DNA of 64,000 nucleotides from contig NZ_OMKE01000023.1 of NCBI RefSeq assembly GCF_900299535.1, forward strand, positions 248,001-312,000, in the 5' to 3' direction. The position numbers and the translations under genes were made by a program. A model generated the notes under the pieces. The model did no database searches. It was not told the DNA's origin and was given only the letters and a program-made list of their open reading frames with translations. Source of the stretch: Aquimarina aquimarini (GTDB lineage: Bacteria; Bacteroidota; Bacteroidia; Flavobacteriales; Flavobacteriaceae). Of the stretch, positions 26,006 to 35,073 are shown one piece after another. Within the stretch, counting starts at the first letter, position 1, and each line of letters begins with the position of its first letter.

Positions 26006-26446
26006 TTAAATTTTGTCTTTTTCGTTTAAAAAAGGACATGTTATTTTCTGAGTTACTCTAGATTCATACATTTTTATATAAAGATGGGTTGACATTTTTC
26101 TAGCTCTTCTTTTAGCTGTTTCTGCCTTTTCACCATAAAATAATGTATCTAGGGTTTCTATCCATAAATTGAGCCATATACCAAAGTGATTTTGATTGAT
26201 TGTGCCATTAAATACTCGATCTACAATTTGATGTACTTTGATCGGATTACCTTTATATTTTATGGTAAAAAGAAGATTGGTTTCCCAGAAATCGATTAGT
26301 TTTTCTATATGAGTATCCCAATTACTAATCATATGATTAAAGATTGGACCAAGTGATTCCTCATTTCTGACTTTTATATAAAATTGAGTTACAAGAGTTT
26401 TAATGTCATTTCTATTTTGGATATCATTTTTGATAGTTGTTTTCAT
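26006..26446 (-). CDS. Group III truncated haemoglobin
   Basis: A 146-residue two-over-two globin. The patterns LVTQFYIKVRNEESLGPIF, WDTHIEKLIDFWETNLLF, YKGNPIKVH and HFGIWLNLWIETLDTLFYG match group III truncated haemoglobins. The last segment holds conserved aromatic residues of the G helix. Proposed roles in the family are oxygen or peroxide handling and nitrosative stress; none is proven for this one. It shares strand with a small membrane protein and a Crp/Fnr gene upstream, which is a plausible control unit. Confidence 0.9.
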   Translation of the reverse strand: MKTTIKNDIQNRNDIKTLVTQFYIKVRNEESLGPIFNHMISNWDTHIEKLIDFWETNLLFTIKYKGNPIKVHQIVDRVFNGTINQNHFGIWLNLWIETLDTLFYGEKAETAKRRARKMSTHLYIKMYESRVTQKITCPFLNEKDKI

Positions 26447-26496
26447 AGATATAAAGATAGGAACCGATATTCTGGTGTATAGTTAGTTTTTGAATC

Positions 26497-26526
26497 TTTT
26501 ATTAATGAATTAATTCATTAATAAAA
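26497..26526 (-). terminator. Perfect 30-bp palindrome at the end of the small membrane gene
   Basis: The 30 bases read identically on both strands (centre ATTAAT) and include the stop codon of the gene at 26518-26799. It may act as a terminator before the haemoglobin gene, or as a protein-binding site. Confidence 0.5.
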
Positions 26527-26799
26527 TGTCATGTTTAAAACTACAAGTATCGTATTTATTATTAGGCTAAATAGTAATAGATTCAAGATGAATTTTGGTT
26601 TCATTTGCGCTAAAATAGAAGCATTAAAAACCATACATGCAATTACACAAACAGATAACTGTATCACTTGAAAAATAGATCTTTCTTGCATCAAAATATA
26701 CATTGCAGCAATAGAACCTAAACAACTGGAAAGAATAATCATTAATGGAATGTATGCCATATACATTTCCTTGAAATCTTTTAATAGCTTTGAGTACAT
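26518..26799 (-). CDS. Small membrane protein, three helices
   Basis: A 93-residue protein with three predicted transmembrane helices (about 14-33, 42-62 and 68-90) and short connecting loops such as MQERS and AQMKPKF. I do not recognise the family by sequence; similar small proteins accompany Crp/Fnr and haemoglobin genes in flavobacteria (recalled, not checked). It lies between the haemoglobin and Crp/Fnr genes on the same strand and its stop codon is inside a perfect palindrome. Confidence 0.6.
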   Translation of the reverse strand: MYSKLLKDFKEMYMAYIPLMIILSSCLGSIAAMYILMQERSIFQVIQLSVCVIACMVFNASILAQMKPKFILNLLLFSLIINTILVVLNMTFY

Positions 26800-26887
26800 A
26801 AGCTTGAATTTTAAGTTTACTCAAAGATATTTCAAGGACAGGCCTTCATTTTATGATCTTAATCATAAAGTAAGAAGAATGTGTGCT

Positions 26888-27487
26888 CTAGCGATACACT
26901 TTTCTATTTTTGATAGAAAGTTCTCCTTTTTGCTCTAATTTTTTGATACTTCGTATTACAGTTTCTACTCGTAATCCAGTAAGATCAGCAAGTTGTTGCC
27001 TGGTAAGTTCTACTTTGTAGCTTAACGAATCTGTTTTATCTGTTGTGTTATTTTTTTTGAAGTAATCCAAAATTCTAAGAATACGGTGTTCTGGTTCTTG
27101 TGTTGATATTTCTGATACCATTATCGCTTTGTAGTACAAACGTAAAGCGAGTGTACTGGTAAATTTGTGGTGAATTTCTGGGTTTTCTTCTAAAAGTTTT
27201 AAGAATTTATCTTTTGGAAGTTGCCAAACTTTAGAGTCAATAATAGCTTCAGCATTGGCAGGGTAGGTGAAATCTGCAAAGAGGGGAGGTTCACCAAAGC
27301 TTTTTCCTTTAGCAAAAATCCCCTGAATATATTCTTTTCCTTCTTGATTATAGTTGTTCATCTTGATCTCTCCTTGATCCACCTGATAATAATACCTAGC
27401 AATAGCATCTTCATAAAAGAGGACCTCTCCTCGTTTATAGTTTTTTAATATGGCTCCTGCATCTCGTAATTTTTTTGGATTGATCAT
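26888..27487 (-). CDS. Crp/Fnr-family transcription regulator
   Basis: A 199-residue regulator: beta roll (about 15-105, YKRGEVLFYEDAIARYYYQVDQG, GKSFGEPPLFADFTYPANAEA), dimer helix (about 110-135) and a C-terminal HTH with LTRQQLADLTGLRVETVIRSIKKLEQKGELSI. There are no Fnr-type Cys residues. The FGEPPLF phrase parallels the effector-pocket region, but the Arg-Ser pair is missing, so the ligand is unknown. It precedes the small membrane and haemoglobin genes on the same strand, suggesting that it controls them (inference). Confidence 0.9.
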   Translation of the reverse strand: MINPKKLRDAGAILKNYKRGEVLFYEDAIARYYYQVDQGEIKMNNYNQEGKEYIQGIFAKGKSFGEPPLFADFTYPANAEAIIDSKVWQLPKDKFLKLLEENPEIHHKFTSTLALRLYYKAIMVSEISTQEPEHRILRILDYFKKNNTTDKTDSLSYKVELTRQQLADLTGLRVETVIRSIKKLEQKGELSIKNRKVYR

Positions 27488-27524
27488 CGCAAAATTTTCT
27501 GGTATAAGTAAGTTTTCATGAGTG

Positions 27525-27542
27525 CCTTATATTATTATAAGG
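27525..27542. promoter_or_regulatory. Inverted repeat upstream of the Crp/Fnr gene
   Basis: CCTTATA/TATAAGG with a four-base centre lies 38 bases before the regulator start and just after the stop of the upstream lipoprotein gene; it could be an autoregulatory site or a weak terminator. Confidence 0.35.
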
Positions 27543-27551
27543 TGACCAATA

Positions 27552-28736
27552 TTATTTAAAACGATAATTTGTAATAATATTTTTTAATTTATTTTTTATA
27601 TCCTCTCCAGAATCATAAACCATTTGTTCATTTGAAGGAAACTGTACTGCTCTTGCTCCTAGATATCCCAATAAACTATCATCTAGTGCGCGTTTATCTC
27701 CATTGTAATTGGCATAAATATGTTGAAAAACATGTTCGCTCGCTATCGGAAAAGCATCTAGAAGCTGATTTGTTCTCAGGTTTTTGTATAGCACATTACC
27801 AATAACATTTACAGCTTTGAATTGAGTAAATTCATAATATTCACAATGTACTGTTACCATTTTATCTACTTTGACTTTTTCTCCTTTATCATCAACTACA
27901 ATTTCATCATTTTCATCAAGTAGATATTCCCATCCATCTTTAACCAATTTTTCTTTCTGTAATTGGCGTTCTTTAATTTGTTCTGGTGATATGTTGATTT
28001 CTCTTAAATCTACTTCCATAGCATAGTCATATTTGATAGCACGTTGTGGTCGACTATGATATACTGTCCATAGATTATTTAACCCATATGTACCAAAATT
28101 AAGTAAATCACTTTCTAATCTTCTAGGAATAATTACATTGGTGTTGTTTCTCATAGTTACCCTTACAAAATCAGTTCCCTTTTTGTGGGCTTCTTTTATC
28201 ATTTCTACTGTATTTTTGTAATTAGGAGTAACCTTATCAAGGTATATAAGATCCTCATATACTGCTCTGTATTCTTTTTTTCTTTTGGCAGTTGCTAGTA
28301 AGTTTTTGGCATTACTATACAGGTATTCAGAAAGTTTATCTTTGGTACTTATAATTTTTTGATCATAATTACGCATATAAAAATCAGCATTACGTCCTTC
28401 TTCGATAAGATAGAGAGGTAATAATGGTTTTATACGTTCTTGTCTATCTCTGAGAGTAAGGTATGAGTTATAGATACGTTCTAGGTTTGCTGGATTTCCT
28501 TCTTTTTCTAGATAAGTAATAGCATTATGATCTCTATCTATAACTTTTGCATATGCTTGTTCGAGCATATTTATATATGGCTGTTTACCTTTTTTGTTTT
28601 TGTTTGTTTTGAGTTTATTTAAGGCAATATTTATTGCTTGATCATAATCACCTGTATTAAGTGCTTTTTCGGTCTTTTTGACGCTACTACAAGACGAAAC
28701 GATGATTGTAAAAGATATAAGTAGTAGTTTTTTCAT
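27552..28736 (-). CDS. Predicted lipoprotein of unknown function
   Basis: A 394-residue protein whose signal peptide ends in a lipobox (IIVSSCSSVKK, lipid-bearing Cys at 16), so it is probably anchored in the envelope. TPR-like helical content is suggested by KALNTGDYDQAINIALNKLK and following segments; the second half is beta-rich without a known motif (for example MTVHCEYYEFTQFKAVNVIG). I recognise it as a common flavobacterial hypothetical protein but know of no function. It is downstream of fahA, from which it is separated by a strong terminator. Confidence 0.7.
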   Translation of the reverse strand: MKKLLLISFTIIVSSCSSVKKTEKALNTGDYDQAINIALNKLKTNKNKKGKQPYINMLEQAYAKVIDRDHNAITYLEKEGNPANLERIYNSYLTLRDRQERIKPLLPLYLIEEGRNADFYMRNYDQKIISTKDKLSEYLYSNAKNLLATAKRKKEYRAVYEDLIYLDKVTPNYKNTVEMIKEAHKKGTDFVRVTMRNNTNVIIPRRLESDLLNFGTYGLNNLWTVYHSRPQRAIKYDYAMEVDLREINISPEQIKERQLQKEKLVKDGWEYLLDENDEIVVDDKGEKVKVDKMVTVHCEYYEFTQFKAVNVIGNVLYKNLRTNQLLDAFPIASEHVFQHIYANYNGDKRALDDSLLGYLGARAVQFPSNEQMVYDSGEDIKNKLKNIITNYRFK

Positions 28737-28793
28737 ATCACTGATATTTTGATTTGGGTATTGAAAACAACTTTGATGCCAAAAGATAATAAA

Positions 28794-28822
28794 AAACCTC
28801 GAAAGTGATTTTTTCGAGGTTT
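28794..28822 (-). terminator. Terminator after fahA
   Basis: AAACCTCGAAA (28794-28804) pairs with TTTCGAGGTTT (28812-28822); on the minus strand the stem runs into six T. It lies just beyond the fahA stop at 28846. Confidence 0.75.
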
Positions 28823-28845
28823 AATAAAACTAAATATTTTATATT

Positions 28846-30126
28846 TTATTTTTTGAATACTGGAAGTAGTTTTGTCGATACCTCTCCAAATCCAATACGT
28901 ACTCCTCCTTTTTCACAATGCCCTCTCATAATTACGGTATCATTATCATCAATAAACTTGCGACTGCCTCCTTCTTTAAGAGGTAATGGTTTTTCTCCTC
29001 TCCAGCTTAATTCTAGCATAGATCCATATGAATCGGGCGTAGGGCCAGATAAGGTTCCACTACCCATCATATCTCCAGAATTAACGGGGCATCCATTTAT
29101 AGTATGGTGTGTAAGTTGCTGTGCCATGTTCCAGTACATATATTTGAAATTACTTTTGGCTACAACTGTTTCTACTGATTTTTCTGGTTGAATAGCAACC
29201 TCTAAATTGATATCAAAACTCTTTTTTCCTTCGTATTGAAGGTAAGGAAGTTGTTCTTTTAAAGGTTTAGGGCCTTCCGTACGATATGGTTCTAGCGCAT
29301 CCATTGTTACAATCCATGGTGATATTGAGGATGCAAAATTCTTTCCTAGAAAAGGACCTAGTGGAACATATTCCCATTTTTGAATATCACGAGCACTCCA
29401 ATCATTAAATAATACCATACCAAATATGTAGTCTTCTGCTTCTTCTAGAGGGATTGGTTCTCCTAATTGGTTAGCATCTGTAGTTATAAATGCCATTTCA
29501 AGTTCAAAATCTACTAATCTTGATGGTCCGAAAATTGGTTCTGATGCACCATTTGTAAGTTTTTGACCTTGTGGGCGATGTACAGGAATACCAGATGGAA
29601 TAATAGAGCTACTTCGACCATGATATCCAACAGGCATATGTAGCCAGTTTGGTAACAGAGCATTATCTGGGTCTCTAAACATTTTACCAACGTTGGTAGC
29701 ATGCTCTATACTACTATAGAAATCAGTATAATCTCCAATTCTAACAGGAAGTTGCATTTCAATTTCATCTAGAGAAAATAAAACTTCCTGCCTGTGTTTT
29801 TCGTTATTTTTTAATGCATTATTTTTAGCATCAAAAATTTCAGCAATTCTGTTACGTACAAGCCTCCATGTTTTTTTTCCATCAGAAATAAAATCATTTA
29901 GAGAGTCTTGTAAAAAAATATCATCAGTCAATGGGATTTCTTCAAAATACCCTAATTGATGAAGAGCTCCCAGATCAATTGCTGTATCACCAATTCGAGT
30001 GCCAATGGTTATTATATCATCCCGAGTCAAGAATACACCAAATGGTATATTTTGTATAGGGAAATCTGTATTAAGAGGTGTCTCAATCCAAGTTTTTCTA
30101 TCTGGATAATTTGCAGTTATGGGCAT
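28846..30126 (-). CDS. fahA: Fumarylacetoacetase
   Basis: A 426-residue enzyme for the last step of tyrosine catabolism, fumarylacetoacetate to fumarate and acetoacetate. The N-terminal FPIQNIPFGVF segment and the FAH metal/catalytic core FYSSIEHATNVGKMFRD, MPVGYHGRSSSI, LELEMAFIT and FNDWSARDIQKWEYVPLGPF are intact, as is the GTLSGPTPDSYGSMLEL end region. The length matches the eukaryote-like form. It is divergent from glyA. No hmgA or maiA is adjacent. Confidence 0.97.
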   Translation of the reverse strand: MPITANYPDRKTWIETPLNTDFPIQNIPFGVFLTRDDIITIGTRIGDTAIDLGALHQLGYFEEIPLTDDIFLQDSLNDFISDGKKTWRLVRNRIAEIFDAKNNALKNNEKHRQEVLFSLDEIEMQLPVRIGDYTDFYSSIEHATNVGKMFRDPDNALLPNWLHMPVGYHGRSSSIIPSGIPVHRPQGQKLTNGASEPIFGPSRLVDFELEMAFITTDANQLGEPIPLEEAEDYIFGMVLFNDWSARDIQKWEYVPLGPFLGKNFASSISPWIVTMDALEPYRTEGPKPLKEQLPYLQYEGKKSFDINLEVAIQPEKSVETVVAKSNFKYMYWNMAQQLTHHTINGCPVNSGDMMGSGTLSGPTPDSYGSMLELSWRGEKPLPLKEGGSRKFIDDNDTVIMRGHCEKGGVRIGFGEVSTKLLPVFKK

Positions 30127-30488
30127 TTATAGTATGTTTAATAAGTTGTCGTAAATCTTATGATCAAATATATAATTTTAGAATGATTATAGGTTTTTAA
30201 TTTTGTGAAAAAAAATTAAAATAATATACAACTATCTAATTATCGTTGTTTTATTGTCAAATAGATTACTTATTTAGAATGATTATTAGTAAGCTGGTTT
30301 GTTAATTAGAGTCATTTATAATTAAATCAAGAAAAGACCAAAAATGATTACATAAAATAACAAAATTTTATGACTTTATAAATAGTTGAAAAATGTGAAC
30401 AAATTGTTCATATTTATTAGTAATCGTTTAGACTAATTTAAAGAATGTATTTCCTATTTTTACAACATTATTAACTAATTATCAATTC
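30127..30488. other. Divergent promoter region of fahA and glyA
   Basis: 362 AT-rich bases without a coding signal. TATTTTTA (30455-30462) is one base from the TAnnTTTG box and lies 26 bases before the glyA ATG. No riboswitch-like structure is apparent. Confidence 0.35.
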
Positions 30489-31763
30489 ATGCAACGCGAC
30501 GAACAGATTTTTGATTTGATTCAGGACGAAAAAGAACGTCAAATCAACGGATTAGAATTAATTGCTTCTGAAAACTTTGTGAGTGAACAAGTAATGGAAG
30601 CAGCTGGTTCAGTATTAACTAATAAATATGCAGAAGGCTACCCTGGTAAGCGTTACTACGGAGGATGTGCTGTAGTAGATGTTATTGAACAGATTGCCAT
30701 AGATCGTGCAAAAGAATTGTTTGGTGCTGCATATGCTAATGTACAACCACATTCTGGATCTCAAGCTAATACGGCAGTTTATCATGCATGTCTTAAACCT
30801 GGTGATAAAATACTTGGTTTTGATCTCTCACATGGAGGGCATTTAACTCATGGGTCATCAGTGAATTTTTCTGGTAAATTATACCAACCTATTTTTTATG
30901 GTGTAGATAAAGAAACAGGAAAATTAAATTATGATAAGATTCAAGAAATAGCAAATACAGAGAAACCACAGATGATTATTGCAGGAGCATCTGCATATTC
31001 ACGTGAGATTGATTATAAAAAATTTAGAGAAATCGCAGATAGTGTTGGTGCAATTTTATTTGCTGATATAGCTCACCCTGCAGGATTTATTGCTAAAGGA
31101 ATAATTTCTGACCCTATCCCACATTGTCATGTCGTAACAACGACTACACATAAAACATTAAGAGGTCCAAGAGGAGGTCTTATTTTGATGGGTGAGGATT
31201 TTGAAAATCCTTTTGGAATTACCTTAAAGAATGGAAAAAAACGTATGATGTCATCGTTGTTTGATAGTGCTGTTTTTCCTGGAAACCAAGGAGGGCCACT
31301 AGAACATATTATTGCAGCAAAAGCAATTGCTTTTGGAGAAGCATTGACAGATGAGTTTTTGCATTATATTGTACAAGTAAAGAAAAATGCTGAGGTAATG
31401 GCAGGAGAATTTGTCAAGAAAGGATATGATGTGATTTCAGGTAGTACAGATAACCACATGATGTTAATCGATTTACGTAATAAAGGAGTAACTGGTAAGC
31501 AAGCAGAAGAGGCATTAGGGGTTGCAGAAATTACAGTAAACAAGAATATGGTACCTTTTGATGATAAGTCGCCGTTTGTAACTTCAGGAATTCGTATTGG
31601 TGTTTCTGCTGTTACAACTAGAGGATTAAAAGAAAAAGATATGATTACAATTGTTGAGCTAATCGATAGAGTGATTCAAAACGTAGAGAATGAAGATGAA
31701 TTACATACTATTGCTGATGAGGTAACTGAAATGATGAAAGATAAACCACTTTTTGCAGGGTAA
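30489..31763 (+). CDS. glyA: Serine hydroxymethyltransferase
   Basis: A 424-residue PLP enzyme interconverting serine plus tetrahydrofolate with glycine plus methylenetetrahydrofolate. [11 protein letters not shown] and [13 protein letters not shown] in the N-terminal part and the Schiff-base Lys222 in [14 protein letters not shown] are diagnostic. Length and all motifs are canonical. It is monocistronic: long promoter spacer upstream, strong terminator downstream. Confidence 0.98.
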   Translation: MQRDEQIFDLIQDEKERQINGLELIASENFVSEQVMEAAGSVLTNKYAEGYPGKRYYGGCAVVDVIEQIAIDRAKELFGAAYANVQPHSGSQANTAVYHACLKPGDKILGFDLSHGGHLTHGSSVNFSGKLYQPIFYGVDKETGKLNYDKIQEIANTEKPQMIIAGASAYSREIDYKKFREIADSVGAILFADIAHPAGFIAKGIISDPIPHCHVVTTTTHKTLRGPRGGLILMGEDFENPFGITLKNGKKRMMSSLFDSAVFPGNQGGPLEHIIAAKAIAFGEALTDEFLHYIVQVKKNAEVMAGEFVKKGYDVISGSTDNHMMLIDLRNKGVTGKQAEEALGVAEITVNKNMVPFDDKSPFVTSGIRIGVSAVTTRGLKEKDMITIVELIDRVIQNVENEDELHTIADEVTEMMKDKPLFAG

Positions 31764-31785
31764 TCTTTTTATATAATAGTATTTG

Positions 31786-31823
31786 AAAAGCGCATTGTCT
31801 ATACTAATATACAATGCGCTTTT
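31786..31823 (+). terminator. Terminator after glyA
   Basis: AAAAGCGCATTGT (31786-31798) and ACAATGCGCTTTT (31811-31823) are a perfect 13-bp stem with a 12-base loop and a T tail. Confidence 0.8.
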
Positions 31824-31884
31824 TGGTAAAAGTTGTTTTCAAGAAATATGAAGTAAACTCCTGACTTTGATTACATTTGTTTGT

Positions 31885-32610
31885 ATGAATAGAATTAGTC
31901 TAAATTTGATAAACACTAGAAAAGTACAGTTAGTACCTGTCATATTTGTAATTATATTCATTATAGGGTGTAAAAAAAATGTATCAGATAGTTTAGACAA
32001 AAAGGTTGAGCATAAGAATATTGTTTTAACAACTAATCAAAATAAGAAAGATACCGTAATAAGTGTGGAGGTTCCTAATATAGAAGGGCGATATGATCTT
32101 GTAGAAGGATATGGAAAAGGACCTGGGAGCATTCATGATTATACAATATATAAAGGAATATTATTCATAAATCGTATTTCTAATAATGAATTTGGTTTTG
32201 TAAAAGTGATTAAGAGGCATCAACTTACTCCTAATGCTATGCACGGTGTTTTATCTTTTTACAATAATCAATTTTATAGAAAAGAAATTAATTATTCAAA
32301 AAAGAGTATATATCATGCATTGAGCTGGAGTATAGAAAAGAACGATGATATGTTGTATACTATCGAATATACTTCTAATATGACGACTTATACTATTTGG
32401 AAAAAGTCGAATCCAGAAGTAGATGTATATATATCCCTACGTAAAACACTCCAAAAAGAAAAAGAAGAATATACTAAATTTTATAAAAACATATATAATA
32501 ACTCTGATATTACAGGAAAAGATGGCTTTAGTATATATAAAACCGGTAAAAAGTATATCGTAAACGACTCTGCATTTTTAGAAAAATGGAAAGCATACAC
32601 TAAAAAATAA
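31885..32610 (+). CDS. Predicted lipoprotein of unknown function
   Basis: A 241-residue protein. The hydrophobic stretch VPVIFVIIFIIGCKK ends in a lipobox, giving a lipid-anchored envelope protein. The rest is beta-rich (for example GRYDLVEGYGKG, DDMLYTIEYTSNMTTYTIW) with a C-terminal basic tail; I do not recognise a family. A TTG six codons upstream keeps the frame open, but the ATG at 31885 gives the better signal peptide. It stands alone after glyA. Confidence 0.6.
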   Translation: MNRISLNLINTRKVQLVPVIFVIIFIIGCKKNVSDSLDKKVEHKNIVLTTNQNKKDTVISVEVPNIEGRYDLVEGYGKGPGSIHDYTIYKGILFINRISNNEFGFVKVIKRHQLTPNAMHGVLSFYNNQFYRKEINYSKKSIYHALSWSIEKNDDMLYTIEYTSNMTTYTIWKKSNPEVDVYISLRKTLQKEKEEYTKFYKNIYNNSDITGKDGFSIYKTGKKYIVNDSAFLEKWKAYTKK

Positions 32611-32703
32611 TACGATCAAATATGTTTTAAATATTTGAATATGATTGTTTTATGGGGAAAATGTTTAAAAAAAGAGAACAGATGCAAACTTTCTAGGTAA
32701 TTC

Positions 32704-33309
32704 TTATGAATGACTCCAGTTTTCTGCATCATCACTGTTATTAGGAGAGAGCCCTATTATGTCACCATCAGTATTCACACCTAATCCAACAACAGTTCTA
32801 TTTACATAATTAAAATAACTCACAACCTGATTAATTTCAAGTATTTCACCATCAGATAAATTTTGTTTTCTGAGTGTATGAATATCAGTCTCTGTAATCG
32901 TGTGATGCGCTAATGTTAATTGCTTGGCATATTCTAATCCAGATAGGTATTGAAGCTTAAAATGATGATGTAATTTATCAGAAGCAAGACAAGTAATGAT
33001 ATCTTGAAACTTATCATCATCACCTAGCAAGCGCTTTAGTCCAGCAGAATGATGATCTACGCAATAATTACATTGATTAAGCATACTCACATAGACACCT
33101 AAGGTTTCTAGATACCATTTAGGTAATGTATTATTAGAATTATGTAAAACATTTTTGTACAACCCCATATGGCCTATAAGGGTATGTGGGCGTAAACTAT
33201 GAATGGATAATACATTGTCTATAGTATCATTTGGTCCTTTGATACGGTCATATATTTTTTTTAATTGGCCCGTTGCTTCTTTATATGATATTTCTTTAAT
33301 CCAGCTCAT
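32704..33309 (-). CDS. AhpD-like alkylhydroperoxidase / CMD-family protein
   Basis: A 201-residue helical protein of the carboxymuconolactone decarboxylase/AhpD superfamily. The catalytic signature CNYCVDHH has the Cys pair at 80 and 83 with His87, the layout of AhpD and peroxidase-related enzymes. It would reduce peroxides through the Cys pair. The closing residues match the longer peroxidase-related branch. Its start codon overlaps the stop of the upstream lspA-like gene by four bases (ATGA type), so the two are translationally coupled. Confidence 0.85.
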   Translation of the reverse strand: MSWIKEISYKEATGQLKKIYDRIKGPNDTIDNVLSIHSLRPHTLIGHMGLYKNVLHNSNNTLPKWYLETLGVYVSMLNQCNYCVDHHSAGLKRLLGDDDKFQDIITCLASDKLHHHFKLQYLSGLEYAKQLTLAHHTITETDIHTLRKQNLSDGEILEINQVVSYFNYVNRTVVGLGVNTDGDIIGLSPNNSDDAENWSHS

Positions 33310-33815
33310 TCTATTAATTTTTTGTTATTAGAGATTATTTTATTTTTACCAAAAAGTGTAAGAATAAATACCAAAATAGCTCCTAACATAATAGAAACAT
33401 CTGCCAAATTAAAGATTTCGGTTTTTATCACTCCTATGTCCAAAATTAGGAAATCTGTAACAGAACCGTATATAATACGATCATATAGGTTGCCTATTCC
33501 ACCACCAATTATAAATGCAAAACCAACTATAGAACCCTTAGAGTAATTGGTTCGAATTAATAATTGTCTTACTAATATTAATAAAATTACTAAAGGGAAA
33601 ATTTGTAATAACAGGACTTTTAAGATTGGCCCTAGATCTGATCCTAAACTATAAGCAGCGCCTGTATTTTCTATTTTGGTAACTATAAAGTTATCTTTGA
33701 ATACCTCAATACGTTCATAAGGTTCTATAGTTTGTCGAATTATTTTTTTTGATATCTGATCACAACTGATATTCAAAAAAATTAGAGATAGAATAAGTAT
33801 ATTTCTTAGCTTCAT
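33306..33815 (-). CDS. lspA: Signal peptidase II-like protein (second-copy type)
   Basis: A 169-residue membrane protease of the lipoprotein signal peptidase family with four predicted helices. Both catalytic aspartates are present, Asp112 in GIGNLYDRIIYGSVTDF and Asp139 in FNLADVSI, along with the N-terminal DQ...IENTGAAYSLG box. Enzymes of this family cut prolipoproteins before the lipidated Cys. Flavobacterial housekeeping lspA usually sits beside dksA/ileS; here the partner is an AhpD-like gene overlapping by four bases. It may therefore be an accessory copy, but the rest of the genome is not visible. Confidence 0.85.
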   Translation of the reverse strand: MKLRNILILSLIFLNISCDQISKKIIRQTIEPYERIEVFKDNFIVTKIENTGAAYSLGSDLGPILKVLLLQIFPLVILLILVRQLLIRTNYSKGSIVGFAFIIGGGIGNLYDRIIYGSVTDFLILDIGVIKTEIFNLADVSIMLGAILVFILTLFGKNKIISNNKKLIE

Positions 33816-34066
33816 TATGATTCATCAGATTGATAAGTGTTTATCAAATGTAATAGAAACTTTTGACTATTCTGAGATTTACTTTTTTATAAAGAGTTAT
33901 TTTTAAATGGTTTACCCACTAAGTGAGATTTTAATACTCTGAAGCTTCTTTCAAAATTAAAGGCTGGTTTCAAACAAATACTTCGTGAGATTGTTTTGAG
34001 ATAGTTTATTTGTGCAACTGTAGTGTGTGATATTTTATTTTCTTTTTTATCAGAAAACAAATAGGG

Positions 34067-34606
34067 TCAGTTGGTTTTGTATTTTTTGTATAAAATACAG
34101 TCCTTTAAGCGGGAATCATCTAATAATTTTGGGTGTGCAAAGGTTTTAACTTGTTGCATTTCAATTTTTTTCATCACCGATTCCGATTTTAAATTAATTT
34201 TTGAAGCAACAGAATAGATTGTATTTAAACCAATAGTTTCAAAACCAAATTTCAGGCAAGCTTTGGCACCTTCTGTGGCATATCCGTGATTCCATGAGCT
34301 TTTTTTTAATCTCCATCCAATATCGGTAAATGTACCTAATTCTTCTAGATAAGTTTGTTCTGATAATCCTACAAAACCGATACATTCTTTTGTGTCGAGT
34401 AAATCGATAGCAAAATAACAAAAGCCTTTCTTTGCATACATCTTTTGCATTCTTACAATAAATGATGCTGTTTCTTCTCTTGAGGGTTTAAACGGAAAAA
34501 ACTCCATAACATCATCATCGTTATTGATTTGTGTTAATAAATCCAAATCATCCAGTGTCCAAGTACGAAAACCTAAGCGTTGTGATGTAAATATATATTC
34601 TGCCAT
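34067..34606 (-). CDS. RimJ/RimL-type GNAT acetyltransferase
   Basis: A 179-residue GNAT fold protein. TSQRLGFRTWTLDDLDLL opens the fold, IGWRLKKSSWNHGYATEGAKACLKFGF carries the acetyl-CoA pyrophosphate-binding region, and NLKSESVMKKIEM closes it. This is the ribosomal-protein-type or small-molecule acetyltransferase branch; the substrate is not predictable. The ATG at 34606 is preferred to an upstream TTG because MAEYIFTSQRLGF begins at the first family strand. Confidence 0.85.
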   Translation of the reverse strand: MAEYIFTSQRLGFRTWTLDDLDLLTQINNDDDVMEFFPFKPSREETASFIVRMQKMYAKKGFCYFAIDLLDTKECIGFVGLSEQTYLEELGTFTDIGWRLKKSSWNHGYATEGAKACLKFGFETIGLNTIYSVASKINLKSESVMKKIEMQQVKTFAHPKLLDDSRLKDCILYKKYKTN

Positions 34607-34662
34607 TATTTTTGATATAGTCAATCAAAAATAATATTATTTGTTGTTTTATAAGTTAATCC

Positions 34663-35073
34663 TTAAAAATTCTTAAGCAATATTTTTGCTTGATTGACAA
34701 TTACATTATGAAGATCAGGATTATTTTCTTTACCAGTATCTAGAAATTTTAAAAGTTCTACTGTAGCAGATTCTTCATTAAAGGTTATGTAATTAGAATT
34801 AAACCTACTGAATTTTTTTTCACAGGTTTTTGTTTCAAATACTTTTAAGACATTAAAATGTCTTTGATCTTTTTGTATTTTTTCGAATAATGTTTCTACC
34901 AGATGTTGACTTCCTTCTATAACTTGAAAGAAAGTTTCATTGACATAAATCAATACCCCATTAATTCCTTTTTTATTATTATTTATTTTGGCATTTATTA
35001 ATACCTCTTCTATTTCTTCAGGTGATAATTGAGAAGCGTTACTTATATAACTAATCGTTTGCATGACCGTCAT
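34663..35073 (-). CDS. BLUF-domain blue-light sensor
   Basis: A 136-residue stand-alone BLUF domain, which binds FAD and senses blue light. Tyr8 in MQTISYISNAS, Asn33 region KINNNKKGINGVLIYVNETFFQVIEG with the key Gln50, and the length of about 100 residues for the fold are present. There is no output domain, so it must act through a partner protein, as other short BLUF proteins do. Met4 could also be the start. It is transcribed with the acetyltransferase gene 56 bases downstream. Confidence 0.85.
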   Translation of the reverse strand: MTVMQTISYISNASQLSPEEIEEVLINAKINNNKKGINGVLIYVNETFFQVIEGSQHLVETLFEKIQKDQRHFNVLKVFETKTCEKKFSRFNSNYITFNEESATVELLKFLDTGKENNPDLHNVIVNQAKILLKNF

